Positions 15,211 to 23,690 of a stretch of 33,595 nucleotides of DNA are shown here, piece by piece. Every line of letters begins with the position of its first letter. Positions within the stretch are counted from its first letter, which is position 1. The translations under genes and the position numbers were made by a program. Origin of the DNA: Rhizobium sp. PDO1-076 (GTDB taxonomy: Bacteria; Pseudomonadota; Alphaproteobacteria; Rhizobiales; Rhizobiaceae). The notes under the pieces were generated by a model. That model was given only the letters and a program-made list of their open reading frames with translations, had not been told where the DNA came from and ran no database searches. The stretch lies in NCBI RefSeq assembly GCF_000247475.1, contig NZ_AHZC01000355.1:1-33595 (forward strand). The letters run 5' to 3'.

Positions 15211-15427
15211 TCCCTTCGCGACGGTTCGGCGCAATGGTCAGGCAGGCTGCGTTCTTGTCGCGGGCAGCGGGCAAGCGTATGTTTGGTGCGGCAAGGCTCG
15301 CAGCCCATACAGCATGCATGACGGCGCTCAACCGAGGCCTTGCGATGCGTTTATCGGTCGAACGTCGACTGTCCCCCATTTCAAACATCTGGATCAACGA
15401 CACGACAGCAAAACGGAGGAGGCATAC

Positions 15428-15964
15428 ATGGCGATTTCGCGCAAACAGGAAGAGCGGTTGCTGACTGAGGAGGAATGGCATCTGGTTCAGCAGTCGCACC
15501 ATCCGGCGGTTCAGCAGTTGAACGATGCCGATCTGACCAAACTGCTCAAACAGGTTCGCGATAGACGCAATCGTGCCCAGACCGAGGCGCATCGGCAGAC
15601 CCGCGAATTGCGCGGCAAGGCTGCGGCGAAAGGCGCGGAACCGGTCAGGAAGGATGTCGGCACAAGGGGCAAACTGGAAATCCTGGCCATGAGCATGCGC
15701 CGGCTGAATGGCGAACACGCCCGCCGCCAGAAGATGCATGGCAAGGTGCAGCTGATCGAGAACATGCGCGCCGCCCTGGCCCTGAAGCAAAGCGCCAAGG
15801 TCGAGCGAGACGAGGCCTACAATTCCCGCCATGCGCATGCAGGCATGCGGGCGATCGAGTCCAAACGCTACAAGAGCCTTGTCCGTCCGGCAGAACGGGG
15901 ACGACTACGGTCGGCTGCAGCGGTCGCACAGGCAAAGCGGGATTCCCGCAGTGCGGCGGGATGA
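15428..15964 (+). CDS. Basic, helix-rich conserved protein of unknown function
   Basis: A 178-residue strongly basic protein (many Arg, Lys, His and Gln, almost no aromatic residues), predicted mostly helical. N-terminus M-A-I-S-R-K-Q-E-E-R-L-L-T-E-E-E-W-H-L-V-Q-Q-S-H-H-P-A, then L-x-K-L-L-K-Q-V-R-D-R-R-N-R-A. No signal peptide, membrane segment or recognised domain; a nucleic-acid-binding or ribosome-associated role would fit the charge but is a guess. GGAGG lies seven bases before ATG 15428, which is therefore chosen over the upstream ATG 15314 in the same open frame. The 217 bases before it hold nothing else I could support. Confidence 0.65.
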   Translation: MAISRKQEERLLTEEEWHLVQQSHHPAVQQLNDADLTKLLKQVRDRRNRAQTEAHRQTRELRGKAAAKGAEPVRKDVGTRGKLEILAMSMRRLNGEHARRQKMHGKVQLIENMRAALALKQSAKVERDEAYNSRHAHAGMRAIESKRYKSLVRPAERGRLRSAAAVAQAKRDSRSAAG

Positions 15965-16012
15965 GGTCTGATCACACATGCGGTCGGGAAAGCCGGTAGC
16001 GGACCGCCAGCC

Positions 16013-16237
16013 TCAATGGCGCACGGGCGGCTTTTCCGACCATTTTTGCAGGGTGGTCTTGATCAGGATAAGCGCCGCCTGCTGGGCATGATCGCGCTCG
16101 CGCGGATCGACAATTGCCGAAAGACGTCTTTCAAAGGCACGCACCGTCTCGTCCACCCAGCGATGCAGGGCGGGATCAGGATAGTTGTCGAGCAGCGAGC
16201 GGATTGCCGATTCCATCCGCCGACGTTCGATGCTCAT
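16013..16237 (-). CDS. Small conserved hypothetical protein
   Basis: A 74-residue helical protein (M-S-I-E-R-R-R-M-E-S-A-I-R-S-L-L-D-N-Y-P-D-P-A-L-H-R-W-V-D-E). It has no cysteine, signal peptide or membrane segment and I do not recognise a family. GGAGG five to six bases before ATG 16237 strongly supports this start over the longer frame. It lies 123 bases downstream of the di-heme cytochrome gene on the same strand and may be the last gene of that unit, or have its own promoter. It converges with the basic protein gene ending at 15964. Confidence 0.55.
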   Translation of the reverse strand: MSIERRRMESAIRSLLDNYPDPALHRWVDETVRAFERRLSAIVDPRERDHAQQAALILIKTTLQKWSEKPPVRH

Positions 16238-16360
16238 GGATCCTCCGAAGTCATTTCGAGGAGTGCATGATGACGGCGCTGGCTTGCGCGATGCTTGAGG
16301 CGACGGTTTCAATTCGCGGCGGAGCGCGGAAAGGTGCGTGGCGCCCGATACCGCCCGCCA

Positions 16361-17278
16361 CTATTGCACGGCGGGGATGGCCTTGAGATAGGCGGCAATC
16401 GCCTCTCTATCGCTGGCGGACAATTCGGCCATGTTCTTCTGCACCTCGACCATCGTGCCGCCGACGCTGTCGAATTCCGGGGTAAAGCCGGTTTCGAGAT
16501 AGCTTGCTATATCCGCTTCGCTCCAGGATCCGATGCTTTTGCCGCCCGGCGTGATGTTGGGGATCGTGCCCTCGCCTTCCGGATTGGGGCCGCCCGCGAG
16601 CCACTGGTCGCTTCTGAAGCCGCCGAGCATATCGCGCGGGGTGTGACACTCGCCGCAATGGCCGGGGCCTTCGACCAGATACTGGCCGCGCTTGACCATA
16701 TCGCTGGCGTCGGTCAACGCCACACGCGGCTGATCATCCAGATAGAGAAATTTCCAACCGCCGAGCGACAGGCGAATATTAAATGGAAACGGCAATTCAT
16801 GCGCCGGCGCCACGGCATCGCTGGCAGGAAGCGTCCTGATGAAACCGAACAGATCGTTGATGTCATCCGGTGTCATGCGCGCATAGGAGCCATAAGGAAA
16901 GGATGGATAGAGATGTTCGCCCCGGCGCCCGACACCACGGGTCATGGCATCGCCGAACTCGGCAAGTGTCCAGCCTCCGATGCCGGCCGTCGGACTGCTG
17001 GAGATGTTGGGCGCATGGAAGGTGCCGAACGGGCTGTGGATCGGTGCGCCGCCCGACAGGATCAGGCGTGCATCACCGCTGCTGCCGGCCGGTGTATGAC
17101 AACTGGGACAGCCGCCAGCAAAAAATACCTCGCGGCCATGCGCCAGATCCGGCTCGCCGAGCCCGGCCCAGACAGAGGTGTCCTGGCGCGCGGGTGCGGC
17201 TACGACGAGAAATCCGCCCACACCCAGAGCGCCGATCGCCGACAGGCCAACCATGCCCTTGACCCATTTCGAAACCAT
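16361..17278 (-). CDS. Di-heme c-type cytochrome
   Basis: A 305-residue cytochrome with an N-terminal signal anchor (residues about 5-28) and two class I heme c domains. Heme motifs are C57-P-S-C-H61 and C208-G-E-C-H212. The regions H-A-P-N-I-S-S-S-P, G-I-G-G-W-T, and F-P-Y-G-S-Y-A-R-M-T-P-D-D resemble the di-heme subunits of membrane alcohol/sorbosone dehydrogenase-type complexes, with M and L-P-A following. It would carry electrons in the periplasm. No dehydrogenase subunit is adjacent, so the partner is unknown. GGAGG precedes ATG 17278; the upstream ATG 17320 lacks this. It follows a cytochrome c' gene by 87 bases, so both are likely co-transcribed. Confidence 0.88.
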   Translation of the reverse strand: MVSKWVKGMVGLSAIGALGVGGFLVVAAPARQDTSVWAGLGEPDLAHGREVFFAGGCPSCHTPAGSSGDARLILSGGAPIHSPFGTFHAPNISSSPTAGIGGWTLAEFGDAMTRGVGRRGEHLYPSFPYGSYARMTPDDINDLFGFIRTLPASDAVAPAHELPFPFNIRLSLGGWKFLYLDDQPRVALTDASDMVKRGQYLVEGPGHCGECHTPRDMLGGFRSDQWLAGGPNPEGEGTIPNITPGGKSIGSWSEADIASYLETGFTPEFDSVGGTMVEVQKNMAELSASDREAIAAYLKAIPAVQ

Positions 17279-17365
17279 CCAGCGCCTCCGCAAGAACCAC
17301 GTGACCCGCAACCGAGCCAAAACGGACAGTCGCCCGGCAGGTGACCCACCGGGCGCGCCAGATGC

Positions 17366-17809
17366 CTATTTCTTCAGGCGATAGGTCTCGTGACAGGTCC
17401 CGCAGGTCCCGCCGACAGCCTTCATCACCGCACCGACGCCAGCCTGGTCGGTCGGCATAGACGCAAGCTGTGCTTCGGCGGCTGTCACCAGCGCCATCGA
17501 CTTCGACTTGAAGTCTTCCATGTTTTCCCAGATCTTCGGGCTGGCTTCCGTTTCCAGACCGGTTTCCGAGCCTGCCGGGAACTGGTCGGGGAAGGTCTTG
17601 CCGACCTCGACCATGGTGGTCAGCGAAGCCTTGACGACCTCTGCATCGAACGGCTTTTCGCCTTTCGCGATCGCCGCCAGGGCACCCATGGCGCCGCCGG
17701 TCTTTTTCATCATTTCCTGACGGACAACCTGCGGCTCACCCGCCGCGATGGCCACCGTCACGCCAAGACAGATGGCCGCAGCGGCCGTCAAAACGAGCTT
17801 CAACTTCAT
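17366..17809 (-). CDS. Cytochrome c' (class II c-type cytochrome)
   Basis: A 147-residue secreted cytochrome c'. A signal peptide (M-K-L-K-L-V-L-T-A-A-A-A-I-C-L-G) ends near A-I-A-A-G, and the single heme motif C-G-T-C-H sits close to the C-terminus, as in all class II cytochromes, followed by E-T-Y-R-L-K-K. The mature part is four helices with a Met-rich first helix (R-Q-E-M-M-K-K). Family members bind NO or CO or act in electron transfer. GGGAGA lies about six bases before ATG 17809, which is preferred over the ATG two codons earlier. It is first in a probable operon with the di-heme cytochrome; no Fnr-type site was seen upstream. Confidence 0.9.
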   Translation of the reverse strand: MKLKLVLTAAAAICLGVTVAIAAGEPQVVRQEMMKKTGGAMGALAAIAKGEKPFDAEVVKASLTTMVEVGKTFPDQFPAGSETGLETEASPKIWENMEDFKSKSMALVTAAEAQLASMPTDQAGVGAVMKAVGGTCGTCHETYRLKK

Positions 17810-17984
17810 TCCCATTCTCCCACGGAGTTTGCCGGCGGACCGACGTTGGCTTCGAGCGTGGGGATGTTTGCAGGTTTAGACTGGCGGAATGAAGTCACAA
17901 AGCGGTGATCATACGACAGAGCGTCAATCATCTGATATTCATGACAGATCGGCCTGCACCGCAAACCAAGCGGGGCGCTCGGCG

Positions 17985-18614
17985 TTACCGCAGTTCATGC
18001 GCCAGGGTGAAGATTGCAGCGGCAACCAGCAACAGGCCGGCGCTTCGGCCAATGGCCTTGGTCACACCGGGATTTGCCACCAGCGCATGGCGGGCGCCGT
18101 GACCTGCGAGCGCAACGCTGCCATAGACAACGCCCTGCACGGCCATGGTCATCAGTCCCATGACAACGCCCTGCATCAGCAGCGATCCATATTGCGGCTT
18201 GAGGAATTGCGGATAGACGGCAACCACGAAGAGATAGGCCTTGGGATTGAGCATACAGGTGGCAAGGGCTTGGCCGAATGTCGACGAAAGACGCCTTGCG
18301 GCAGCGGTCTCGACGGCCCCGACGGTGATGGAACTGCGGACCAGTGACACGCCGATCCAGATCATGTAGCCGGCACCGGCGATCAGCAGCGGGGTAAAAA
18401 GCTGAGGTACCAGCGCCACCAGCGCGCCCGTGCCCAAAGTGCCGAAGACCGTGTGGATTGCGCCTCCGGCCATCATTCCGGCAGTTGCGGCCAGGCCTGC
18501 GCGCTTGCCGCCGGAAAGAGCGCTGGCCAGCACATAGATCATGTCCATTCCGGGCACGACGACGATACCCGTCAGCAGGAGAAGAAAAAGCCAGAGATTT
18601 TCGGCGTAACTCAT
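17985..18614 (-). CDS. LysE/RhtB family exporter
   Basis: A 209-residue inner-membrane protein with six hydrophobic segments, matching the LysE/RhtB amino acid exporter family. Recognisable segments are P-G-M-D-M-I-Y-V in the first helix region (family P-G-P-x-x-x-x-x), G-G-K-R-A-G-L-A-A-T-A-G-M-M-A-G (family G-x-R-A-G-x-x-x-x-x-G-x-x-x-G) and N-P-K-A-Y-L-F. The substrate (an amino acid, homoserine or similar) is unknown. It diverges from the WYL regulator at 18736, with a perfect palindrome in the 121-base gap, so that regulator is a plausible controller. Confidence 0.9.
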   Translation of the reverse strand: MSYAENLWLFLLLLTGIVVVPGMDMIYVLASALSGGKRAGLAATAGMMAGGAIHTVFGTLGTGALVALVPQLFTPLLIAGAGYMIWIGVSLVRSSITVGAVETAAARRLSSTFGQALATCMLNPKAYLFVVAVYPQFLKPQYGSLLMQGVVMGLMTMAVQGVVYGSVALAGHGARHALVANPGVTKAIGRSAGLLLVAAAIFTLAHELR

Positions 18615-18695
18615 GTCAGTATCCTCAGCACAGAATTCAGCATTGAAGCCTTTTATTTCAGATAATCAGCTTGTTATGCGCTGCATACAGCGGAG

Positions 18696-18719
18696 CTCCT
18701 GACAGCATTGTGTCAGGAG
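18696..18719. promoter_or_regulatory. Perfect palindrome between lysE-like and WYL regulator genes
   Basis: CTCCTGACA (18696-18704), spacer GCATTG, TGTCAGGAG (18711-18719): nine-base arms with no mismatch, ending 16 bases before ATG 18736. A T run is absent, so it is not a terminator. It is a good candidate operator for the adjacent YafY-type regulator. Confidence 0.6.
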
Positions 18720-18735
18720 AGACAGAGAGGGTGAC

Positions 18736-19440
18736 ATGCGCAAGGCATCGCGGCTGTTCGAGATCATCCAGATCCTCAAGCTTTCCCGCACGGCGGTGAC
18801 GGCGCAAAGCATCGCCGACCAGCTGGAAGTGACCGTTCGGTCGATCTACCGCGACATCGCCGCCCTGCAGGCGATGCGCGTGCCTATCGAGGGGGAGCGC
18901 GGTCTGGGTTACATCCTGCGGCCAGGCTTCGATCTTCCGCCGCTGATGTTCACCGTTGAGGAAACGGAAGCGATCATGCTCGGGTTGCAGATGCTGGAGC
19001 GCAGCGGCGACAACTCGCTCATGCGTTCGGCGGAATCGGTGAACCGGAAGATCGCCGGTGCCGTGCCGGAACCACTGCGGCGGAGCCTGCAATCGTCCAC
19101 TCTTTATGCCTGGGGCTCGCCGCCGCAGATGCCGAAGGACTTCGAACTCGAACAGGTGCGCACAGCGATACGCAACGAACAGGTGCTGCGGATCGACTAT
19201 CGAGACGATCGCGGTGAGGCCAGCCGCCGGATGATCAAGCCACTGGCGCTGATCTACTATGTGCAGACGGTCAATGTGGTCGCCTGGTGCGAGTTGCGGC
19301 AGGCGATCCGCAATTTCCGCAGCGAACGCATCGCGCAATGCGTGACGCAGGAACGCTTCTTCAAGGGCGAAGGCGACCGCTTGCGCGCCTTGTGGACGAG
19401 CGGCTGGGCGAATGCCGCTGTCAAAGCGGCATCGATTTAA
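18736..19440 (+). CDS. YafY-type transcriptional regulator (HTH and WYL domains)
   Basis: A 234-residue regulator. Residues 1-60 form a DeoR-like winged HTH (R-L-F-E-I-I-Q-I-L, then T-A-Q-S-I-A-D-Q-L-E-V-T-V-R-S-I-Y-R-D-I-A-A-L). Residues about 140-205 form a WYL ligand-sensing domain, with R-I-D-Y-R-D and K-P-L-A-L-I-Y-Y-V-Q-T-V-N-V-V-A-W-C. The gene diverges from a LysE exporter; a perfect palindrome lies just before its start and suggests autoregulation. The ligand is unknown. Its stop overlaps the stop of the convergent phosphoesterase gene by four bases. AGAGAGGGTGAC before ATG gives a fair ribosome site. Confidence 0.9.
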   Translation: MRKASRLFEIIQILKLSRTAVTAQSIADQLEVTVRSIYRDIAALQAMRVPIEGERGLGYILRPGFDLPPLMFTVEETEAIMLGLQMLERSGDNSLMRSAESVNRKIAGAVPEPLRRSLQSSTLYAWGSPPQMPKDFELEQVRTAIRNEQVLRIDYRDDRGEASRRMIKPLALIYYVQTVNVVAWCELRQAIRNFRSERIAQCVTQERFFKGEGDRLRALWTSGWANAAVKAASI

Positions 19441-20279
19441 AGCGCAAGCCTTCGGCTCTGTTCGCGGCCAAAGCCCTCGATCTCGATACGGTCGGGATAA
19501 AGATCGAGCACGGCGAAGGCATTGTCGAACTCGGTGTCGACCATGCCGCAGAAATTGACGAAATGCGTGGTCCCAAGCAGGCCGTAGTTGCCAGCATGAT
19601 CATGGCCGCACAGATAGGCGATGGCGGCCGGCGAACCGGCCAGCATGCGCGCCATGTCCTCGGCCTGCCAGAGGCAGTGATCCGAAAATGGATAGAGCGG
19701 ATAGTGGCCGAGCACGATGACCTTTTCGCCCGCCGCTTCGGCGTCTTGGAGCCGGCGTGCCAGCCAGGCCATCTGGCGTGCGCTCATGCCGCCGTTCCAG
19801 TCCATCGCATTGACGGCACCGGCCGCCTTCATGGCGGCAAGGCGGGCCTGCGCCTCGTTGCGGCGCGGATCACCTTCCGGTGGCGCAAAAAGCGAGATCT
19901 CGTTACCATCGGTGACGATCAGGCGGACACCACTGATCGCCAGGTCATGATAGGGCGCCGGCATGGCCAGTACCTGATGGATCTCGGCCAGCCGCGCGGG
20001 TTCCACCGCAAAATCATGATTGCCCGGCAGCAGGATGCGCGGATGGCGCAAGCGGTCCAGTTCGGCCAGAACCGGGGCGAAATTCTCGAAACCGCGATCG
20101 ATCAGATCCCCCAGAACAACGACGACATCCAAAGGCATCGTGTTAAAGCAATCCACTGCCTGCGCGAGTTTCTCCAGGCTCCTGGCGTAGTGACGGTTCA
20201 ACTGTGGATGCGGAGGCAGCATAGCATACTGCGGATCGGCAATGACGCCGATGCGCAAAGCAGGACATTCTTGCGACAT
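19437..20279 (-). CDS. Metallophosphoesterase, ADP-ribose/CDP-alcohol diphosphatase-like
   Basis: A 280-residue calcineurin-like phosphoesterase with all metal motifs: D15 (I-A-D-P-Q-Y-A), G57-D-L-I-D61, G86-N-H-D89, G191-H-Y-P and G225-H-D-H228. The segment A-D-P-Q-Y-A followed by N-R-H-Y-A-R-S-L-E-K-L resembles manganese-dependent ADP-ribose/CDP-alcohol diphosphatases, so hydrolysis of a nucleotide diphosphate link is likely, though the substrate is not certain. No signal peptide, hence cytoplasmic. ATG 20279 matches the family start; the frame extends to a GTG at 20294. No ribosome site is obvious for either. Confidence 0.88.
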   Translation of the reverse strand: MSQECPALRIGVIADPQYAMLPPHPQLNRHYARSLEKLAQAVDCFNTMPLDVVVVLGDLIDRGFENFAPVLAELDRLRHPRILLPGNHDFAVEPARLAEIHQVLAMPAPYHDLAISGVRLIVTDGNEISLFAPPEGDPRRNEAQARLAAMKAAGAVNAMDWNGGMSARQMAWLARRLQDAEAAGEKVIVLGHYPLYPFSDHCLWQAEDMARMLAGSPAAIAYLCGHDHAGNYGLLGTTHFVNFCGMVDTEFDNAFAVLDLYPDRIEIEGFGREQSRRLAL

Positions 20280-20519
20280 ATACGATTTCAACACATGCGT
20301 TTCAGTAACCGCGCTCTACACAGTCGCCGTGACAATGAGATGACATCGAAAACCCATATCTAAACTTTGGCCCAGCGCCCGAGCAATTGTTTTCTATTCC
20401 TAAAGACTTCTCTGATATTGCTTCGTGATGAATGGATCCGGTTGTGATCTGGGTTGCTATGAGAGCACGTTCAAGAAGATTCTGCTGCGTGCGCCTATTG
20501 CAACTGGACTGCTTTCTTC

Positions 20520-22445
20520 ATGGATCAATCATTGACCGCATCGCCGCTCTCGGCCCGGCCGGATGACAAGCACGTAACACACTACGCGCGCCAGCGCTTC
20601 CACCGCGGCGTTGCCGAAGCCTTCGCGCCGATCATTCGCGGCTTTCTCCTGCCGGCCATCGTCTATTACACGCTGATTACCGTCGCGCATTTCTTCGCCG
20701 AGACAGGCACCGAACAGATCATTTTGACGGGCATGTCGCTGGCAACCGTCTTGCTGGCGCTGTTTCTTCTGCGCAGCCTGAAGGGCGACCTCGGTTACGG
20801 AAAACTGGAGCTGATCAGCCTCAGCATGCATCTGGCGATGTATGTGAATATCGTGACTTACCTTTCGATCCATTTCGAAGAACACAAGCTCGTCTACTTC
20901 GTCCTGCTGATCCTGGTCATTTCGACATCGGCCGTGAGCGCACGGGTGATCATTGTCGGCTCGGCCCTGTCACTGACGACGATGCTGTGGCTCGCCCAGA
21001 AAGCCGGGGCAGAGGTCTTTCTGCAATACGCGTTTATCGGTCTTGCCGGTGCTTTTGCCGCCCTCGGCATGGCCTGGCTGATGCGCACGGCGATCCTGAA
21101 GGCGGTCGCAGCGCGGACGATGGCCGACGACCTACGTCGCAAGGCGGAAATTCTCGCCGATTTCGATTCGCTGACCGGATTGCCGAGCCGGCGCAGTTTC
21201 TTCATTGAGCTTGACCGCGCCCTGACAAAGTCAACCGCGACGACGTCCGGTTTCTACATGGGCATCATCGATCTGGATGGCTTCAAGCCGGTCAACGATC
21301 TCTATGGTCATGTCACGGGCGACAGATTGCTGACCGAGGTCGCAGAGCGATTGCGCGCGGCCTTGTCCAATGACTGCTTCATCGCCCGCCTGGGCGGTGA
21401 TGAATTTGCGCTGATCGTGCCCGACGTCTCGGGCCAGAGCGAGGTCCAGGCGCTGGGAGAGCGTCTGTGCAACGGTATGCGGGATCCGTTTGTCCTCGAC
21501 AGCCTGAGCATTTCCATTTCCGCGTCGGCAGGCTTTGCCCATTGCCCGACCCATGGAAGCACGGCCAATCAGTTATACGAGCGTGCCGACCATGCCCTTT
21601 ACAGCGCAAAGCGTGCGACCCGCGGCGACGTGGTGATCTTCTCGGCCAGCCATGAGGCCGCAATGAAAGATGTCGGCCGCATCGACCAAACGCTGCGCAA
21701 CTGCAACCTGAACAAGGAAATGTCGCTCGTCTACCAGCCGCAGATCGATATCAATACCGGCAGGACGATCGGCTTCGAGGCGCTGGCGCGCTGGAACAGC
21801 CCGACACTCGGGCCGGTTTCTCCCTCGACATTCATCCCTGCCGCCGAGCGTTCCGGCCTGATCGAACGCATGACCTCCGTGCTGCTGCACAAGGCGCTGT
21901 CCACGGCGGCGACATGGCCGCACAATGTCAAGCTATCCTTCAACCTGTCGGCAATCGACCTCATGTCGCCTCGATCGATCAGCAATGTCGTGCACATCGT
22001 GCGCGACAGCAATATCGAACCCAACCGGGTGATCTTCGAAATCACGGAGACCGCTGTCATGGCGGATTTCGACCGCGCCCGCGACAGTCTGGAATTGCTC
22101 GCTGGTATGGGGTGCCTGATCGCGCTCGACGACTTCGGCTCCGGCTATTCGAATTTCGGCTATATCAATCGTTTCCCGCTGCACAAGCTGAAGACCGACA
22201 GGAATTTCGTGCTGCGCCTGCGCGAAGACGATGGCGTGGGCGGAAACATCCTGCGCGCCATTGCCGACCTGTCCTCGAGCCTGGGCATCGAATGCCTGGC
22301 CGAGGGTGTCGAATCAGATTTCGACCTGGAAGCCGTGCGGGCAGCCGGAATCCACCAAGTTCAGGGCTTTTACTTCGGCCGCCCTATGGCTGGCCTCGAT
22401 GCGATGAACTACCTCCAGGCGGAATCGCACCGGCTGGCGTCGTAA
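20520..22445 (+). CDS. Membrane GGDEF-EAL protein (c-di-GMP turnover)
   Basis: A 641-residue protein with six hydrophobic segments (about residues 42-190), a GGDEF domain and an EAL domain. The cyclase signature is intact, G292-G-D-E-F296, with the preceding F-D-S-L-T-G-L-P-S-R-R and D-L-D-G-F-K-P-V-N-D. The inhibitory RxxD site is absent (S-N-D-C in that position). The phosphodiesterase signature is E420-A-L, with F-N-L-S-A, E-I-T-E-T, D-D-F-G-S-G, K-T-D-R and E-G-V-E-S all present, so both activities look possible; K-T-D-R replaces the common K-I-D-R but keeps the catalytic Lys. A c-di-GMP role in motility or attachment is likely. No ribosome site is seen before ATG 20520. Confidence 0.93.
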   Translation: MDQSLTASPLSARPDDKHVTHYARQRFHRGVAEAFAPIIRGFLLPAIVYYTLITVAHFFAETGTEQIILTGMSLATVLLALFLLRSLKGDLGYGKLELISLSMHLAMYVNIVTYLSIHFEEHKLVYFVLLILVISTSAVSARVIIVGSALSLTTMLWLAQKAGAEVFLQYAFIGLAGAFAALGMAWLMRTAILKAVAARTMADDLRRKAEILADFDSLTGLPSRRSFFIELDRALTKSTATTSGFYMGIIDLDGFKPVNDLYGHVTGDRLLTEVAERLRAALSNDCFIARLGGDEFALIVPDVSGQSEVQALGERLCNGMRDPFVLDSLSISISASAGFAHCPTHGSTANQLYERADHALYSAKRATRGDVVIFSASHEAAMKDVGRIDQTLRNCNLNKEMSLVYQPQIDINTGRTIGFEALARWNSPTLGPVSPSTFIPAAERSGLIERMTSVLLHKALSTAATWPHNVKLSFNLSAIDLMSPRSISNVVHIVRDSNIEPNRVIFEITETAVMADFDRARDSLELLAGMGCLIALDDFGSGYSNFGYINRFPLHKLKTDRNFVLRLREDDGVGGNILRAIADLSSSLGIECLAEGVESDFDLEAVRAAGIHQVQGFYFGRPMAGLDAMNYLQAESHRLAS

Positions 22446-22453
22446 CAAACGGC

Positions 22454-23620
22454 TCAGCCTGGAAGCTTAGGCTGAAGCTTTGTCTGCGGCAGCAATTCGT
22501 TGGCAATCGTGATGACGATCAGCAAGAGCGGCACGGCGAGCATGGCGCCGATGGCACCCCACATCCATGTCCAGAACACGATCGCGACAAAGACCATGAA
22601 GGAATTGATTTCCAAGCGACGCCCCATCACCGCGGGCGTGACCAGGTTTTCGATGACGCCATGCACGGTGAAATAGACGATGGCCGGCAAGAGACCGATC
22701 AGAATGCTGTCATGCACCAGCAAACCGGCGACCGCCATGGACAGGGTAATCAACGTAATGCCGAGAAACGGGACAAAACTCGCGAGAAAGGCAAACAGGC
22801 CCCAGAGCAAGGCATTGCCAAGTCCGCCGACCATGGCGGCGGTGGCGGCGACAAGGGCCGAGGCGGCATAGAGGACGATGGCCGTGGCAAAATAGAAACC
22901 GAGCGCCCGTTCGATCGAGTTCAAGGTCCGGATCGCGGCCAGCCGGCGCGCCCTGTCCTTGAAGCCGATGATCAAAGCCTTTCGCAGCGACAGGCGGCTA
23001 CCGAGAAAGAGCATCAGGCCACCGAAGAAAATCAATGTCTGTACCAGCGCTGGCGTGATGCCGCCGGCGACGGTCGACAGGACCGCACCGCTGTTTTCCA
23101 GCATCGCTTCTGGCGAAACCGGACCACTGGTCATTGCCTCAAGTGGACGTTTGAGCCAGGAAATCCGCTCGAGCCGCGGTATCAACTGGTCAACTGCCTG
23201 CTCGATCATGGCGGGGCCGCGACTTGCCAGATCGCTGAGCGGCGCGGCAAGGGCGCTACCGACAAATAGCAGCAGACCGGCAAACAGGCTCGACAGGATG
23301 AATGCCGTCATCATCGGGGGAATGCCGAGATTGCCCAGCTTGTCTGCCGCGAGCCCCAAAATGAGGCCGACCACGATAGCCAGCGTCAGCGGCATCAGAA
23401 CTGCCGAAGCCGTATAGATTGCGGCGACACTCATGATGGTAAAAATGCCGATGACCGACCAGGCATGCGCAAAATCAAGACCGGATTTCTGCACCTTGAC
23501 GCGGTGCGTCGTGTAGCGCCGCTGCTGCATGGTCCGATACGCAGCCTTTTCCATCGGCGACATGTGCGACATGGCACGCTCGTCGCTTGCCGAATTGTCT
23601 CCAGCCTGTGTCGCATCCAT
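22454..23620 (-). CDS. AI-2E (PerM/YhhQ-type) family transporter
   Basis: A 388-residue polytopic protein of the AI-2E transporter (PerM) superfamily. A soluble Met/Arg-rich N-terminus of about 50 residues precedes two or three hydrophobic segments, a soluble loop at about residues 125-190 (D-L-A-S-R-G-P-A-M-I-E-Q-A-V-D-Q-L), and five further segments. The family signature V-P-F-L-G is present (S-F-V-P-F-L-G-I-T), with V-T-P-A-V-M-G-R-R-L-E-I-N near the C-terminus. Members export AI-2 or ions; the substrate here is unknown. ATG 23620 is preceded by AAGGGG. Its 3' end converges with the GGDEF-EAL gene eight bases away. Confidence 0.9.
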   Translation of the reverse strand: MDATQAGDNSASDERAMSHMSPMEKAAYRTMQQRRYTTHRVKVQKSGLDFAHAWSVIGIFTIMSVAAIYTASAVLMPLTLAIVVGLILGLAADKLGNLGIPPMMTAFILSSLFAGLLLFVGSALAAPLSDLASRGPAMIEQAVDQLIPRLERISWLKRPLEAMTSGPVSPEAMLENSGAVLSTVAGGITPALVQTLIFFGGLMLFLGSRLSLRKALIIGFKDRARRLAAIRTLNSIERALGFYFATAIVLYAASALVAATAAMVGGLGNALLWGLFAFLASFVPFLGITLITLSMAVAGLLVHDSILIGLLPAIVYFTVHGVIENLVTPAVMGRRLEINSFMVFVAIVFWTWMWGAIGAMLAVPLLLIVITIANELLPQTKLQPKLPG

Positions 23621-23690
23621 CGTCGTAAATCCCCTTGCGCTGCCTGCAAACGCGCGAGGCCGCGCAGGGTTCCACGAGGATGGAACAAAG

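Noticed and set aside
17810-17984. Possible Fnr box upstream of cytochrome c'
   Set aside because: No TTGAT-N4-ATCAA or near match was found; TCAATCATCTGATATT lacks the correct half-sites and spacing.
22455-22474. CAGCCT/AGGCTG dyad at the end of the AI-2E gene
   Set aside because: Inside the coding end of the AI-2E gene, six pairs, no T tract; likely chance.
21914-23269. 451-residue plus-strand frame
   Set aside because: It overlaps the end of the EAL domain in another frame and runs antisense to the AI-2E gene; composition is that of a shadow.
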